Part shown: positions 7,769-16,500 of the stretch, in pieces
Layout of the letters: each line of letters opens with the position of its first letter
How positions within the stretch are numbered: position 1 is the first letter of the stretch
Origin: Beijerinckiaceae bacterium
GTDB lineage: Bacteria; Pseudomonadota; Alphaproteobacteria; Rhizobiales; Beijerinckiaceae
DNA: 64,000 nt
Direction: 5' to 3'
Assembly (NCBI GenBank): GCA_947454485.1
Contig: CANGJJ010000003.1
Location: forward strand, 124,001 to 188,000
Made by a program: the position numbers and the translations under genes
The notes under the pieces: model-generated
Databases searched by the model: none
What the model was told of the DNA's origin: nothing
What the model saw: only the letters and a program-made list of their open reading frames with translations

Positions 7769-8526
7769 CGCAGGCTCATCCCCCAGCTCCGCAACACTTG
7801 CTCCATCCAGCTGCGTTGCGGAGCCACAAGGGTTGCTTGCGTCAAAGCTCCGCAGTGACTTTTGCCAGTGCCTTCTGTCCAGGTCGTAATGGCAAAAATA
7901 TGCCGCAAGGGGCCGGCAAAAATAGGACCACCTGAATCACCCGTGCAAGCGCCAAAGCCGCGCTTATTCGGATCCTCCGCCCAGAGCAGCAATTTGGAAA
8001 GAGGCGCACGTGCGCTGATCTCGCCCATGCGCAATTGGCCGCTCGCTGTGCCGCCCTCCACTGTCAAACCAAAACCCGCGATGACATAGCGCGTACCCAG
8101 CGTGACGCTGCCGTCTGTATCGAGGGGCGCTGGTTCAAAAGGAGCGGGTAGGGGGTCTCGCAGCTGAATGAGTGCCAGATCAACACTGCGTTCGCGCGTT
8201 TTGGGCGCATTGGCCTTGAACTCGGGATGGATCGCAATGGCGCTGACCGGCAGCAAGACGGGCCGCTCACCGCTGCGAAAATGAACCATGCTTTGCGCCG
8301 GGCTTTTCACGCAATGAGCAGCGCTGAGCACCACTTTGGGCGCAATCACCACACCGCTGCACAGGCCCGCGCGGCCATCAGCATTGCTGAGCACCATCAC
8401 GACATGGGGGCTCAGCTCAGCGCCGTCGCGGCTCTCGCCCACCAATGCCTGTGCGGACGTCGTCAAGAGCAAACAGAGCGCCACAGCGCCTGTGCGAAGG
8501 GATCGAATGTGAAGGTGCATCATCAT
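7765..8526 (-). CDS. Exported trypsin-like serine protease (S1) inside the GTA cluster
   Basis: About 253 residues with a signal peptide (hydrophobic AVALCLLLTTSAQA) and a full chymotrypsin-fold catalytic triad: VLSAAHCV (His), SVDLALIQL (Asp) and GDSGGPIF (Ser). It should act in the periplasm or outside the cell. It is encoded against the GTA genes: its stop TTAA overlaps the capsid stop, and its ATG triplet (8518-8526) overlaps the ATG of the gp6 gene. No clear ribosome site is seen, so the exact Met is uncertain; the frame is open upstream but codes for non-signal sequence. It is not part of the standard GTA set. Confidence 0.87.
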   Translation of the reverse strand: MMMHLHIRSLRTGAVALCLLLTTSAQALVGESRDGAELSPHVVMVLSNADGRAGLCSGVVIAPKVVLSAAHCVKSPAQSMVHFRSGERPVLLPVSAIAIHPEFKANAPKTRERSVDLALIQLRDPLPAPFEPAPLDTDGSVTLGTRYVIAGFGLTVEGGTASGQLRMGEISARAPLSKLLLWAEDPNKRGFGACTGDSGGPIFAGPLRHIFAITTWTEGTGKSHCGALTQATLVAPQRSWMEQVLRSWGMSLR

Positions 8527-9088
8527 GATCAAGTTTAAACGTGTCACGGAGACGGGTCCAGAGCCGATCTCTCTCAGCGAGGCAAAAAGTTGGTTGCGCG
8601 TCGAGACAGCGGATGAGGAGGATATGATCCGCTCTCTTCTGCTGGCTGCGCGTAGCACAGTCGAGACTTACAGCAAAAGCCCCTTGCTGATGCGCAGCTA
8701 TCTGGGAACGATAGATGCCTGGCCGGAGCCGCGCACAGTCACGATTGCCCTGCAACCATTTCCGCTGTTGAGCGCGCTGCGGGTCTATATGGGTGGCAGC
8801 TTTGTGACACTTCCCTTGAGCGCCTATGTCTTCACCACCTATGAAGGCAGCGGCTGCCTTTATGTCGAGAGTACTGCGCCGGCGCCACAGTTAAATAGCG
8901 GCGGCATTGAGCTTGAACTCACCGTCGATCCAACATTGCGACCGCATTATTATGAGCCGATGAAAATGGCCATGCGGCTGTTGGTCACTCGCTGGTTCGC
9001 CAATCGCGGCGATCAAATCGACATGAGCGTCATACCTGCGGATGTTCGCGCACTTCTTGCGCCTGTGATGCGCCGGAGGCTCGCATGA
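8525..9088 (+). CDS. Head-tail connector/adaptor (GTA gp6)
   Basis: 187 residues of the phage gp6-like connector family, which binds the portal and extends the DNA channel. The N-terminal EAKSWLRVETADEEDMIRSL and helix ARSTVETY are typical of the family, as is the late MAMRLLVTRWFANR helix. GAAGGTG lies 8 nt upstream of the ATG. Its start overlaps that of the divergent protease gene, and its stop overlaps the next ATG (ATGA). Confidence 0.9.
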   Translation: MIKFKRVTETGPEPISLSEAKSWLRVETADEEDMIRSLLLAARSTVETYSKSPLLMRSYLGTIDAWPEPRTVTIALQPFPLLSALRVYMGGSFVTLPLSAYVFTTYEGSGCLYVESTAPAPQLNSGGIELELTVDPTLRPHYYEPMKMAMRLLVTRWFANRGDQIDMSVIPADVRALLAPVMRRRLA

Positions 9089-9414
9089 GCCGCCCCTTCA
9101 TTGGCCAGATGCGCCGACGCTTGACCATTCAGAGTGCGAATGATGTGGCCGATGGCATCGGCGGTGTGCAGCGTCGCTTTCAAGATGTCGGCGGTCTATG
9201 GGCGCAGATTCGCCCGCTCTCCGTCACCTCGCGCATCACAGCTGCTGGCGAGCAGGCGCTGGTCACACATCTGGTCATTTATCGTGAGCGGAGCACTGTG
9301 ACAGCGGGCATGCGCTTTGTCATTGGCAAGCGCATTTTCAATATTCTGGCAATCGAACCCTATGACGATCAGTCGAGCTTCGTACGCGCTCTGTGTCAGG
9401 AGATCCGGCCATGA
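9085..9414 (+). CDS. Head closure protein / stopper (GTA gp7)
   Basis: 109 residues in the phage head-tail joining (SPP1 gp16-like) family. RPFIGQMRRRLTIQ at the N terminus, then GLWAQIRPLS, and a beta-rich remainder (RERSTVTAGMRFVIGKRIFN) are characteristic. It is translationally coupled to both neighbours through ATGA overlaps. Confidence 0.9.
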   Translation: MSRPFIGQMRRRLTIQSANDVADGIGGVQRRFQDVGGLWAQIRPLSVTSRITAAGEQALVTHLVIYRERSTVTAGMRFVIGKRIFNILAIEPYDDQSSFVRALCQEIRP

Positions 9415-9818
9415 TTGCCGCTGCGGAACGTGCCTTGCGCAGTGCCGTGTGGAAACGGTTGCGCGATGATCCAGCTTTAATGCCAAAACTGGGAGGCCGC
9501 GTTTATGATGGCATTCCGCGTGGGGCCAGTTTGCCCTTGCTCTGTTTTGGGGACGCACAATTGCGCGACTTCTCGACAAGCTCATCTCGCGGCACGGAAC
9601 ATGATTTGCGGATCGACGTGGTGAGTGAACAGCCAGGTAGTGCCGAGGCGCTCGAGATCGCTGAGCTTGTCACGCGAAGCCTTGATCAAGGCCCGCTCGC
9701 GCTTGACGGCTTTGTGCTCGTCAATTTGTCCTTCCGCGCGCTCGAAAGTCGCCGCGAAACCAACCAGCGCTATCTACGCATGAGCTTGCGTTGGCGCGTC
9801 ATCACTGAACTTATTTAG
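9411..9818 (+). CDS. Tail terminator, DUF3168 family (GTA gp8)
   Basis: 135 residues. DUF3168 proteins cap the end of the tail tube and join it to the head. Typical features are LRSAVWKRLRDDPAL, the loop VYDGIPRGASLPLLCFG and the C-terminal LESRRETNQRYLRMSLRWRV. The ATG at 9411 overlaps the gp7 stop and has AGGAGA 7 nt upstream; the GTG at 9393 is less likely. Confidence 0.9.
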   Translation: MIAAAERALRSAVWKRLRDDPALMPKLGGRVYDGIPRGASLPLLCFGDAQLRDFSTSSSRGTEHDLRIDVVSEQPGSAEALEIAELVTRSLDQGPLALDGFVLVNLSFRALESRRETNQRYLRMSLRWRVITELI

Positions 9819-9827
9819 GAGACTATT

Positions 9828-10238
9828 ATGGCTGCTCAAAAAGGCCGCGATCTTTTGTTGAAATTGGATGATGGCACGGGCAATTTTGTCTCAGTGGCAG
9901 GTTTGCGCACGCAGCGCCTTGCCCTGAATGCCGATGCTGTGGATGTCACCCATGCACAGTCAGATGGACGTTGGCGTGAATTGCTCGCTGGTGCAGGGGT
10001 ACGCCGCGCCAGTCTCGCTGGCACAGGTGTGTTTCGTGATGAAGCTGCCGATATGCAAGTGCGCCAGATCTTTTTCGATAGTCTGCTGCGCCGCTGGCAG
10101 ATCATCATTCCCTCATTCGGCATCATCGATGGTTTGTTTCAAATTTCGAGCCTTGATTATCGCGGCGAATTTGCTGGCGAGGTCACCTATGAGCTCGCGC
10201 TGGAATCAGCTGGCGCTCTGACCTTCACTGCCATCTAA
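9828..10238 (+). CDS. Major tail protein (GTA gp9)
   Basis: 136-residue tail tube subunit. It begins AAQKGRDLLLKLDDGTG and contains RTQRLALNADAVDVTHAQSD and GVRRASLAGTGVF, the usual beta-sandwich pattern of phage major tail (TP901-1-like) proteins. Canonical position after the tail terminator. Confidence 0.93.
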   Translation: MAAQKGRDLLLKLDDGTGNFVSVAGLRTQRLALNADAVDVTHAQSDGRWRELLAGAGVRRASLAGTGVFRDEAADMQVRQIFFDSLLRRWQIIIPSFGIIDGLFQISSLDYRGEFAGEVTYELALESAGALTFTAI

Positions 10239-10247
10239 AGGTGTTCA

Positions 10248-10589
10248 ATGGCCAATCATCGACGTGGTGAAATTGAAGCGATTTTGGGTGGCAGACCCTT
10301 TCGCCTCTGCCTGACATTGGGCGCCTTGGCAGAGCTTGAAGATGCTTTTGCGGCCCAAAATCTCGTCGCCTTGATGGCTCATTTTGAAAGCGGGACTCTC
10401 AGCGCGCGTGATTTGTTACGTGTCATTGCCATTGGCATTCGTGCGGGTGGTCAGGCTCTCAGTGATGACGAGGTTGCGGCCCTTTCCTGTGAGGAAGGGC
10501 TTGCTGGCTATGTTGCCATCACCGCCGATCTTTTGGCGGCTACCTTTGGGGGCGCGGATGCGCGCCCTCAGATGCCGCAGGGTCAATGA
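10248..10589 (+). CDS. GTA gp10 tail assembly chaperone family protein
   Basis: 113 residues of the family named after GTA gp10. NHRRGEIEAILGGRPFRLCL and LTLGALAELEDAF are diagnostic; the C-terminal part is helical. It is thought to act with the next gene as the chaperone of the tape measure protein. Its TGA overlaps the next ATG. Confidence 0.9.
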   Translation: MANHRRGEIEAILGGRPFRLCLTLGALAELEDAFAAQNLVALMAHFESGTLSARDLLRVIAIGIRAGGQALSDDEVAALSCEEGLAGYVAITADLLAATFGGADARPQMPQGQ

Positions 10590-10804
10590 AGCGCCAACCA
10601 GTAGAGCCCTTCCCTTGGGATGATGTGCTTGAATTTGGCCTCATGACCCTGCGGCTGGCGCCGCGTGATCTTTGGTTGCTGACGCCGCGTGAGATTGCAC
10701 TCTGCGTAGACACGCGTCAGCCAAAACAATTTTTGTCCCGCGATAAATTGACAATGTTGATGAACCTTTTTCCTGATGGTGGTGGTTTCGATGACAGGTC
10801 TTAA
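10586..10804 (+). CDS. Phage tail assembly chaperone (GTA gp10.1)
   Basis: 72-residue small protein with PFPWDDVLEFGLMTLRLAP and DLWLLTPREIALC, the pattern of the short GTA tail assembly chaperone family. Overlaps the gp10 stop by ATGA and runs into the tape-measure start, as the pair gp10/gp10.1 does in other GTAs. Confidence 0.88.
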   Translation: MKRQPVEPFPWDDVLEFGLMTLRLAPRDLWLLTPREIALCVDTRQPKQFLSRDKLTMLMNLFPDGGGFDDRS

Positions 10805-11318
10805 TGATGCACAAACGGGTGTCAGCGATCTGACTGCCAAACTGGATGTGATGAATATTTCTGCTGGGAAAGTGGCGAGCACATTGACCTCTGCCTTCTC
10901 GCGCGCCACGCAGTCTGGGCAGACATTCGAGAAAACGGTGCAATCAATTTTGGGTCAACTCGCACGCGTTGGCACGCAAGGCCTGGGTCAGGGTCTAACG
11001 TCTATGTTTTCGTCCTTGGGATCGGTTGGCTCTTTGCCCATCACGCCCTTTGCCGATGGCGGCGTTGTGGCTCGGCCCACATTTTTTGCCAGCGGCAACG
11101 GGCTTGGTTTGATGGGAGAGCGCGGCGCAGAAGCGATCATGCCACTGGCGCGCGGGCCAGATGGCCGCCTTGGTTTGGCAGCCAGCTCACCCGCTGCTGC
11201 GTCCGCCAATATCAATATTCATATCGCGACACCTGATCCTGACGCCTTTCAGCGCTCGCAGGTTCAGATCAGCGCCGCACTGGCTCGCGCTGTGATGCGC
11301 GGTCAGCGCGGCATATGA
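10791..11318 (+). CDS. Short tail tape measure protein (GTA gp11)
   Basis: About 175 residues. The N-terminal helix and FADGGVVARPTFFASGNGLG plus LMGERGAEAIMPLARG form the motif seen near the C terminus of GTA tape measure proteins. The length is at the low end for a tape measure, matching the short tail of GTAs. Start choice is weak: 10791 has GGTGG upstream, 10776 (five residues longer) has nothing clear. Confidence 0.87.
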   Translation: MTGLNDAQTGVSDLTAKLDVMNISAGKVASTLTSAFSRATQSGQTFEKTVQSILGQLARVGTQGLGQGLTSMFSSLGSVGSLPITPFADGGVVARPTFFASGNGLGLMGERGAEAIMPLARGPDGRLGLAASSPAAASANINIHIATPDPDAFQRSQVQISAALARAVMRGQRGI

Positions 11319-11319
11319 A

Positions 11320-11559
11320 TTAAGCTTTGACCAAAAGCGCGGCGATCTCATCTTTGAGATTGAGCCGAAGCTTTTTCATCTCTTCCAAAGCGTCATCATT
11401 GACTGCGTCAACACCTGCTTCTGCGCGGTGAATGTCGCGATTGACGTCGTGATAGCGCTCGGCGAGGCGCGCAAAGTGTGGATTGCCGAGTTTAAGCTCG
11501 TGCAGACGCTGCGTGTCAGCGGGAAATTCTTCATGCAACTCGTGGGCAACATGGCTCAT
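11320..11559 (-). CDS. YdcH-like DUF465 protein on the opposite strand
   Basis: 79-residue helical protein of the DUF465 family (HELHEEFP near the start, FARLAERYHDVNRDIHR in the middle, LRLNLKDEIAALL at the end). Function in the family is unclear. GGAGG lies 7 nt upstream of the ATG, so it is well placed for translation. It sits between tape measure and gp12 but faces the other way, with one base between its stop and the tape measure stop. It is an ordinary cytoplasmic alphaproteobacterial protein, not a known structural GTA part. Confidence 0.88.
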   Translation of the reverse strand: MSHVAHELHEEFPADTQRLHELKLGNPHFARLAERYHDVNRDIHRAEAGVDAVNDDALEEMKKLRLNLKDEIAALLVKA

Positions 11560-11577
11560 GGGACAACCTCCGTAGAC

Positions 11578-11604
11578 AGCTTCACTCTAGGCAGGGGTGA
11601 AGCT
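11578..11604. promoter_or_regulatory. Inverted repeat between DUF465 and gp12 genes
   Basis: AGCTTCACTC (11578-11587) pairs with GGGTGAAGCT (11595-11604) with one G-U type position and a 7-nt loop. It lies in the 71-bp gap from which both genes diverge. It could be an operator or the 5' hairpin of the DUF465 message; there is no T run. Confidence 0.4.
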
Positions 11605-11630
11605 CTGCGATTTGCGATGGATCAAAATTC

Positions 11631-12272
11631 ATGGGCGATTTTCATGAGCTGCGGTTTCCGCTCGATATTGCGCTCAAAAGCGCAGGCGGGCCCGAACGCC
11701 GCACGCAGATTGTCACCACAGGCTCTGGGAGAGAACTGCGCAACACGCGCTGGCGCAATTCACGCCGCCGGTTTGAAGCTGGCTATGGCGTCAAGACACT
11801 CACAGCCCTTGCCCAGGTCACTGCCTTTTTCGAAGAGAGGCGCGGCAAGCTCTATGGGTTTCGCTTTCGTGATCGCGCAGATTTTAAATCCTGCATGCCA
11901 GACAAGAATCCCGCTGCGACCGATCAAGTGATTGGGTCTGGAACCGGCACTCAAACTTCGTTTCAGCTCTCGAAAACCTATGGTTCAGGCATCGATCCCT
12001 ATCAGCGCATCATTCGAAAGCCTGTTGAGGGCAGCGTGTTGGTCGCGATTGATTCAGGGCTTAAACGCGTTGGTGAGCATTACGACATTGATCACACCAC
12101 AGGCATTGTGAATTTTCGCAGTACATCCATTCCGCGCGCTGGCTCTGTGATCACGGCAGGCTATTTGTTCGATGTGCCGGTGCGCTTCGATACGGATTTT
12201 CTCGACATCAGTTTCGCGGCTTTTGACGCTGGCGATATTCCCTCCATTCCCATTGTTGAAATCATTGTGTGA
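11631..12272 (+). CDS. DUF2460 distal tail protein (GTA gp12)
   Basis: 213 residues. DUF2460 proteins form the distal tail ring of GTAs. Motifs include FHELRFPLDIALKSAGGPERR, here cited for its position at residues 4-24 only by ends FHELRFPLD and GGPERR, then RRRFEAGYGVK, FFEERRGKLYGFRFRDRADF and the C-terminal VPVRFDTDFLDIS. The gene restarts the cluster after the counter-oriented DUF465 gene. Confidence 0.93.
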   Translation: MGDFHELRFPLDIALKSAGGPERRTQIVTTGSGRELRNTRWRNSRRRFEAGYGVKTLTALAQVTAFFEERRGKLYGFRFRDRADFKSCMPDKNPAATDQVIGSGTGTQTSFQLSKTYGSGIDPYQRIIRKPVEGSVLVAIDSGLKRVGEHYDIDHTTGIVNFRSTSIPRAGSVITAGYLFDVPVRFDTDFLDISFAAFDAGDIPSIPIVEIIV

Positions 12273-12278
12273 GGACAT

Positions 12279-13145
12279 ATGCGCAATTTGAATGGTCTGA
12301 AACTCGATGGCGCCACCACAATGTGCCACTGCTGGACACTTACGCGGCGCGATGGTCAGAAATTCGGTTTTACCGACCACGATCAAATCCTGACATTTGA
12401 GGGTCTCTCTTATGCCCCTTCAAGTGGCTTGACCATGAGTGATTGTGACCACCAATCCGGCTTTGCAACAACAGGTGCTGAAATCTCTGGTGCCTTGATG
12501 AGCGCAACTTTGACCGAGAGCGATATTGCAGCGGGTCTTTACGATCAGGCGGTGATTGATTGTTGGCTGGTGGATTGGCGTGACGCCTCGAAGCGGTTCT
12601 TGCTGGACACGGGCACAATCGGTGAGATCCGCCGCACAGGCGAGAGTTTCACCGCTGAGACACGCTCGCTCGCATCTGCACTTGATGTGCCACTGGGCCG
12701 TAGTTTTGAAACCATTTGTCCTTTGACTTTGGGTGAGGCTGCTTGCGGTGTCAAAACAAACTCAGTTGATCTATGCGCGAGCGTTCAGCTGCAGGCGTTG
12801 CAAGATGATAAATTTCTCACCTGTTCGGGCAGTGGCTTTGCGTCTGCCTGGTTCAAAGGGGGCGCGCTTTTTTGCGGTCCTGATCGTATCGGCATCATCC
12901 TTGATCATGTGGAGCGTGCGCAGCTTTGTTATCTCACCCTGACTGATGCCTTGTCCAAGCCGATCCCTATCGGGATGAGCCTGCGTCTAGAGCCCGGCTG
13001 TGACAAAGCGCTTGGCACATGTCGCGATAAATTTGGGAATGCACTTCGCTTTGGTGGTTTCCCGCATATGCCCGTCGCAGAGCTGCTTCTGGCCCCTGTG
13101 CGTGAGGGCAGTATGGTGATGGATGGCGGAAGTTTTTTCCGGTGA
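12279..13145 (+). CDS. DUF2163 tail hub protein (GTA gp13)
   Basis: 288 residues. DUF2163 proteins form the GTA tail hub and are known in the family to carry a Cys-rich C-terminal part; here Cys residues occur in CPLTLGEAACGV, DLCAS, FCGPDR and GCDKALGTCRDKFGN. The N terminus has TMCHCWTLTRRDGQKFGFTDHD, given by its conserved core TRRDG and GFTDHD. Overlaps the next gene by GTGA. Confidence 0.93.
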   Translation: MRNLNGLKLDGATTMCHCWTLTRRDGQKFGFTDHDQILTFEGLSYAPSSGLTMSDCDHQSGFATTGAEISGALMSATLTESDIAAGLYDQAVIDCWLVDWRDASKRFLLDTGTIGEIRRTGESFTAETRSLASALDVPLGRSFETICPLTLGEAACGVKTNSVDLCASVQLQALQDDKFLTCSGSGFASAWFKGGALFCGPDRIGIILDHVERAQLCYLTLTDALSKPIPIGMSLRLEPGCDKALGTCRDKFGNALRFGGFPHMPVAELLLAPVREGSMVMDGGSFFR

Positions 13146-13561
13146 GCCCGGTTGTTGCGGCTGCGCGCCAGTGGCTCGGCACACCCTATCAACATCAAGC
13201 TTCCATCATCGGCATTGGTTGCGATTGTTTGGGTCTCGTGCGTGGTGTGTGGCGCGCTCTCATGGGGCCTGAGCCACAGTCAGTTCCAGCCTATTCGCCC
13301 GACTGGGCAGAGGCCTCTGCGGTGGAGACTTTGCTCGGTGCCGCGCAGCTCTATCTGCAACCTGTCGATGGACCAATCTGCGCGGGTCAAGTGCTCGCCT
13401 TTCGATGGCGCGATCATCTCCCTGTCAAACATTTGGGCATTGCGACTTCTGCGCATGAGATGATTCACGCGCATGATGGGGCTTGCGTCTGCGAAGTTCC
13501 ATTGCATCGGGCTTGGCGAGCAAAGCTCGTCGCGCAATTCATATTTCCTGTGAAAGATTGA
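13142..13561 (+). CDS. NlpC/P60-type cell wall peptidase (GTA gp14)
   Basis: 139 residues. Phage-type NlpC/P60 peptidase thought to cut peptidoglycan peptide stems during DNA delivery. Catalytic Cys is in GIGCDCLGLVRGVW, the His in PVKHLGI, and a further polar residue in MIHAHDG. N terminus AARQWLGTPYQHQAS is typical. It starts with GTG overlapping the gp13 stop. Confidence 0.93.
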   Translation: MSPVVAAARQWLGTPYQHQASIIGIGCDCLGLVRGVWRALMGPEPQSVPAYSPDWAEASAVETLLGAAQLYLQPVDGPICAGQVLAFRWRDHLPVKHLGIATSAHEMIHAHDGACVCEVPLHRAWRAKLVAQFIFPVKD

Positions 13562-13563
13562 TC

Positions 13564-16500
13564 ATGGCAACGCTTTTACTGTCCTCAGCTGGTTCTGCAC
13601 TAGGCGGTGCAGCCGGTGGCTTTTTGGGCTCAGCCATGGGGCGCTTGGGTGGCGCTGTTGCAGGCTCTGTGATTGATCGTGCTTTGTTGGGCACATCAAA
13701 TGGTCGCTCTACGACGGGTCCGCGCCTTGGTAATTTGCAGGGCCTGACTTGTGAGCCCGGCGCGGCAGTGCCGCGCGTCTATGGGCGTGTGCGCATCGGC
13801 GGTCAGTTGATTTGGGCGACCCGTTTTGAAGAAGAGGCTGTGGTCACATCGCGCGGCTCGTCGGGCGGCAAGTCGATCATGCGGTCTGCTCAGCCAACCG
13901 ACACACGCTTTGTCTATTACGCCAATTTTGCCGTGGCGCTGTGCGAAGGGCCGATTGCCCAGATTCGTCGCATCTGGGCCGATGGTGTTGAGCTTGACCA
14001 GTCGAGCTTCACCATCCGAACTTATCTTGGCACTGCAAATCAAACGCCCGATCCTTTGATTATCGCCAAAGAGGGAAGCGCACAAAGTCCGGCCTATCGC
14101 GGCACAGCCTATGTTGTTTTTGAGCGCATGCCTCTCAGCGATTTTGGCAATCGCATTCCTCAACTGCAGTTTGAAGTTGTAAAACCCGTGTCTGGTCTGG
14201 CAGATCGGATCACGGGCGTGAATATCATTCCCGGTGCCAGCGAATATGCCTATGCGGTCGCACCTTTGGGCAGCACCAATCGCCATCAATTGGTGGCGCA
14301 AAGTGATTGGACGGCGTCTCTTGATTCCTTGCAAGCGCTCTGCCCAAAGCTTGAGAGCGTCACTCTGATTGTTACCTGGTTTGGCGATGATCTGCGCGCA
14401 GGCTCTTGCACTGTGAGCCCGCGCGTTGAGCGTCGGGACAGCGAAGTGTCCGCGCGGCCTTGGAAAGTGGCAGGTTTAACGCGCAGCACAGCGCGCTTGG
14501 TCACGCAATTTGGCGACCGTCCGGCTTTTGGTGGAACGCCGTGCGATGACAGCGTCATTGAGGCCATTGCCGATTTGAAAGCCCGTGGTCTGAAGGTTGT
14601 CTTCGCGCCTTTCATCATGATGGATATTCCATCGGGCAATAGTCTGCCCGATCCATGGAGCGTCGATGGAAAGCAGGCGGCCTTTCCATGGCGCGGCAAA
14701 ATCACCTCCATGCCAGCGCCGGGCCTTTCGAACACAGTCGATCTCTCTCCCGCCGCTGGCACACAGGTTTTGAGCTTCTTTGGGTCAACGCTGCCGGCAG
14801 TGACAGAATGGTCCTATCGTCGTTTCATTTTCCATTATGCGGATCTGTGTGAACGAGCAGGCGGTGTTGATGGATTTTTGCTTGGCTCTGAAATGCCAGG
14901 ACTGACCCTGCTTCGCTCAGCGCCTGGTGTATATCCAGCCGTCCAATCACTTGCGAGCCTTGCCACAGATGTCAGAGCGCGGATGCGGCGTGAAACGAAA
15001 ATCTCTTATGCGGCCAATTGGGATGAATATGGCGCCCATGTCACGCAAGGGGGTGCTGATGTTCGTTTTCCGCTTGATTTATTGTGGATGTCATCGGCGG
15101 TCGATTTTGTCGGTATCAATTTCTACGCGCCGCTGAGTGATTGGCGTGATGGATCGCGGCATCTTGACGCTTCTGTCTCTGCCTGCGTCTGTGATCAAAC
15201 CTATTTGGCGCAGGGCTTGCGCAGTGGCGAGGCCTTCGACTGGTTCTATGCCTCAGCCCAAGATCGCGATGCGCAGCGCCGCACCACCATTAATGATCCT
15301 TTGGGCAAATCCGCCTGGATCTTCCAGCCCAAGGCTTTGGAGGCTTGGTGGAGCAATGCGCATAGTGATCGCGTGAATGGCAAAGAAAGCGCGGCTGCCA
15401 GTGTGTGGAGCGCGAAAGCCAAGCCGATCTGGCTGATGGAAGTGGGCTGCCCCGCCGTTGATCGCGGCGCCAATGAGCCCAATATATTCCCTGATGCCAA
15501 AGCCTCTTCAGCTGGCTTGCCAAATTTTTCACGCGGCGCGCGGGATGATTTGATGCAAGCGCGCATGTTGATGGCCCTGCAAGATGTCTATGGTCGTGGC
15601 GGCATTGGCAATCCAATGGGCGCACGCGGCCCGATGATTGAGCGGATGTATATTTGGGCTTGGGATGCGCGGCCCTTTCCTGCTTTTCCCACGCAGAGCG
15701 CGACGTGGAGCGATGCGGTCAATTGGGAACGCGGCCATTGGCTCAATGGTCGATTGGAGGGCATGCCGCTTGAGTGTCTGTTGCGTGCTTTATTGGGTGA
15801 GGCGGGGCTCACAGCGCGTTTTGATGCGGTTGATGGTTTTGTCGATGGCTATGCGCTTGATCGTGTGATGAGCCTGCGTGAAGCAATCGAGCCTTTAACA
15901 AAATTATATCGGATTGATTTGACCACGCCTGCACAGGGATTTCTGTTCAAAGGCCCTGCCTTTGTAACCACTGCACAGGTCAATCTCGATGACTGCATTG
16001 AACTCGATAAGGAGCAGATCTACGAAATCAACCGCCAACAAGACAGTGAGCTGCCGTCATCGCTCATTTTGTCCTGGGTTGATGGATTGAAAGATTATCA
16101 ATCCTCTTCGATCACCGCGCGTGACCCACAGAGCAGCAGTCATCACATTGCCCGCGCGCAGGTCTCGGTGGTTTTGAGTGAAAGTGAGGCGCGGCGGCGC
16201 ACTGAGATTTGGCTGCGTGATCTGCGTATCGGGCGCGAGAGTCTCACCTTGTCGCTACCCATGAGCCAATTGGCCTTGGAGCCAGGCGATGTGCTCACGG
16301 TCCTTGTTGGTGCATCACCGCGAAATTTTCGCATCGAGACGATTGTGGATGGCGCGGTGCGACACATTATGGCGCGTAGTGTCGAGCGGGGGTTGAGTGG
16401 TCTTGCCCCTTTCGCTCTCGTGCCGACGCGCAGCTCTGCACCTTTGCAATCTGGTACGCTTGATGTCGTCACATTAGATCTCGCCTTTGCCACGAGCGAC

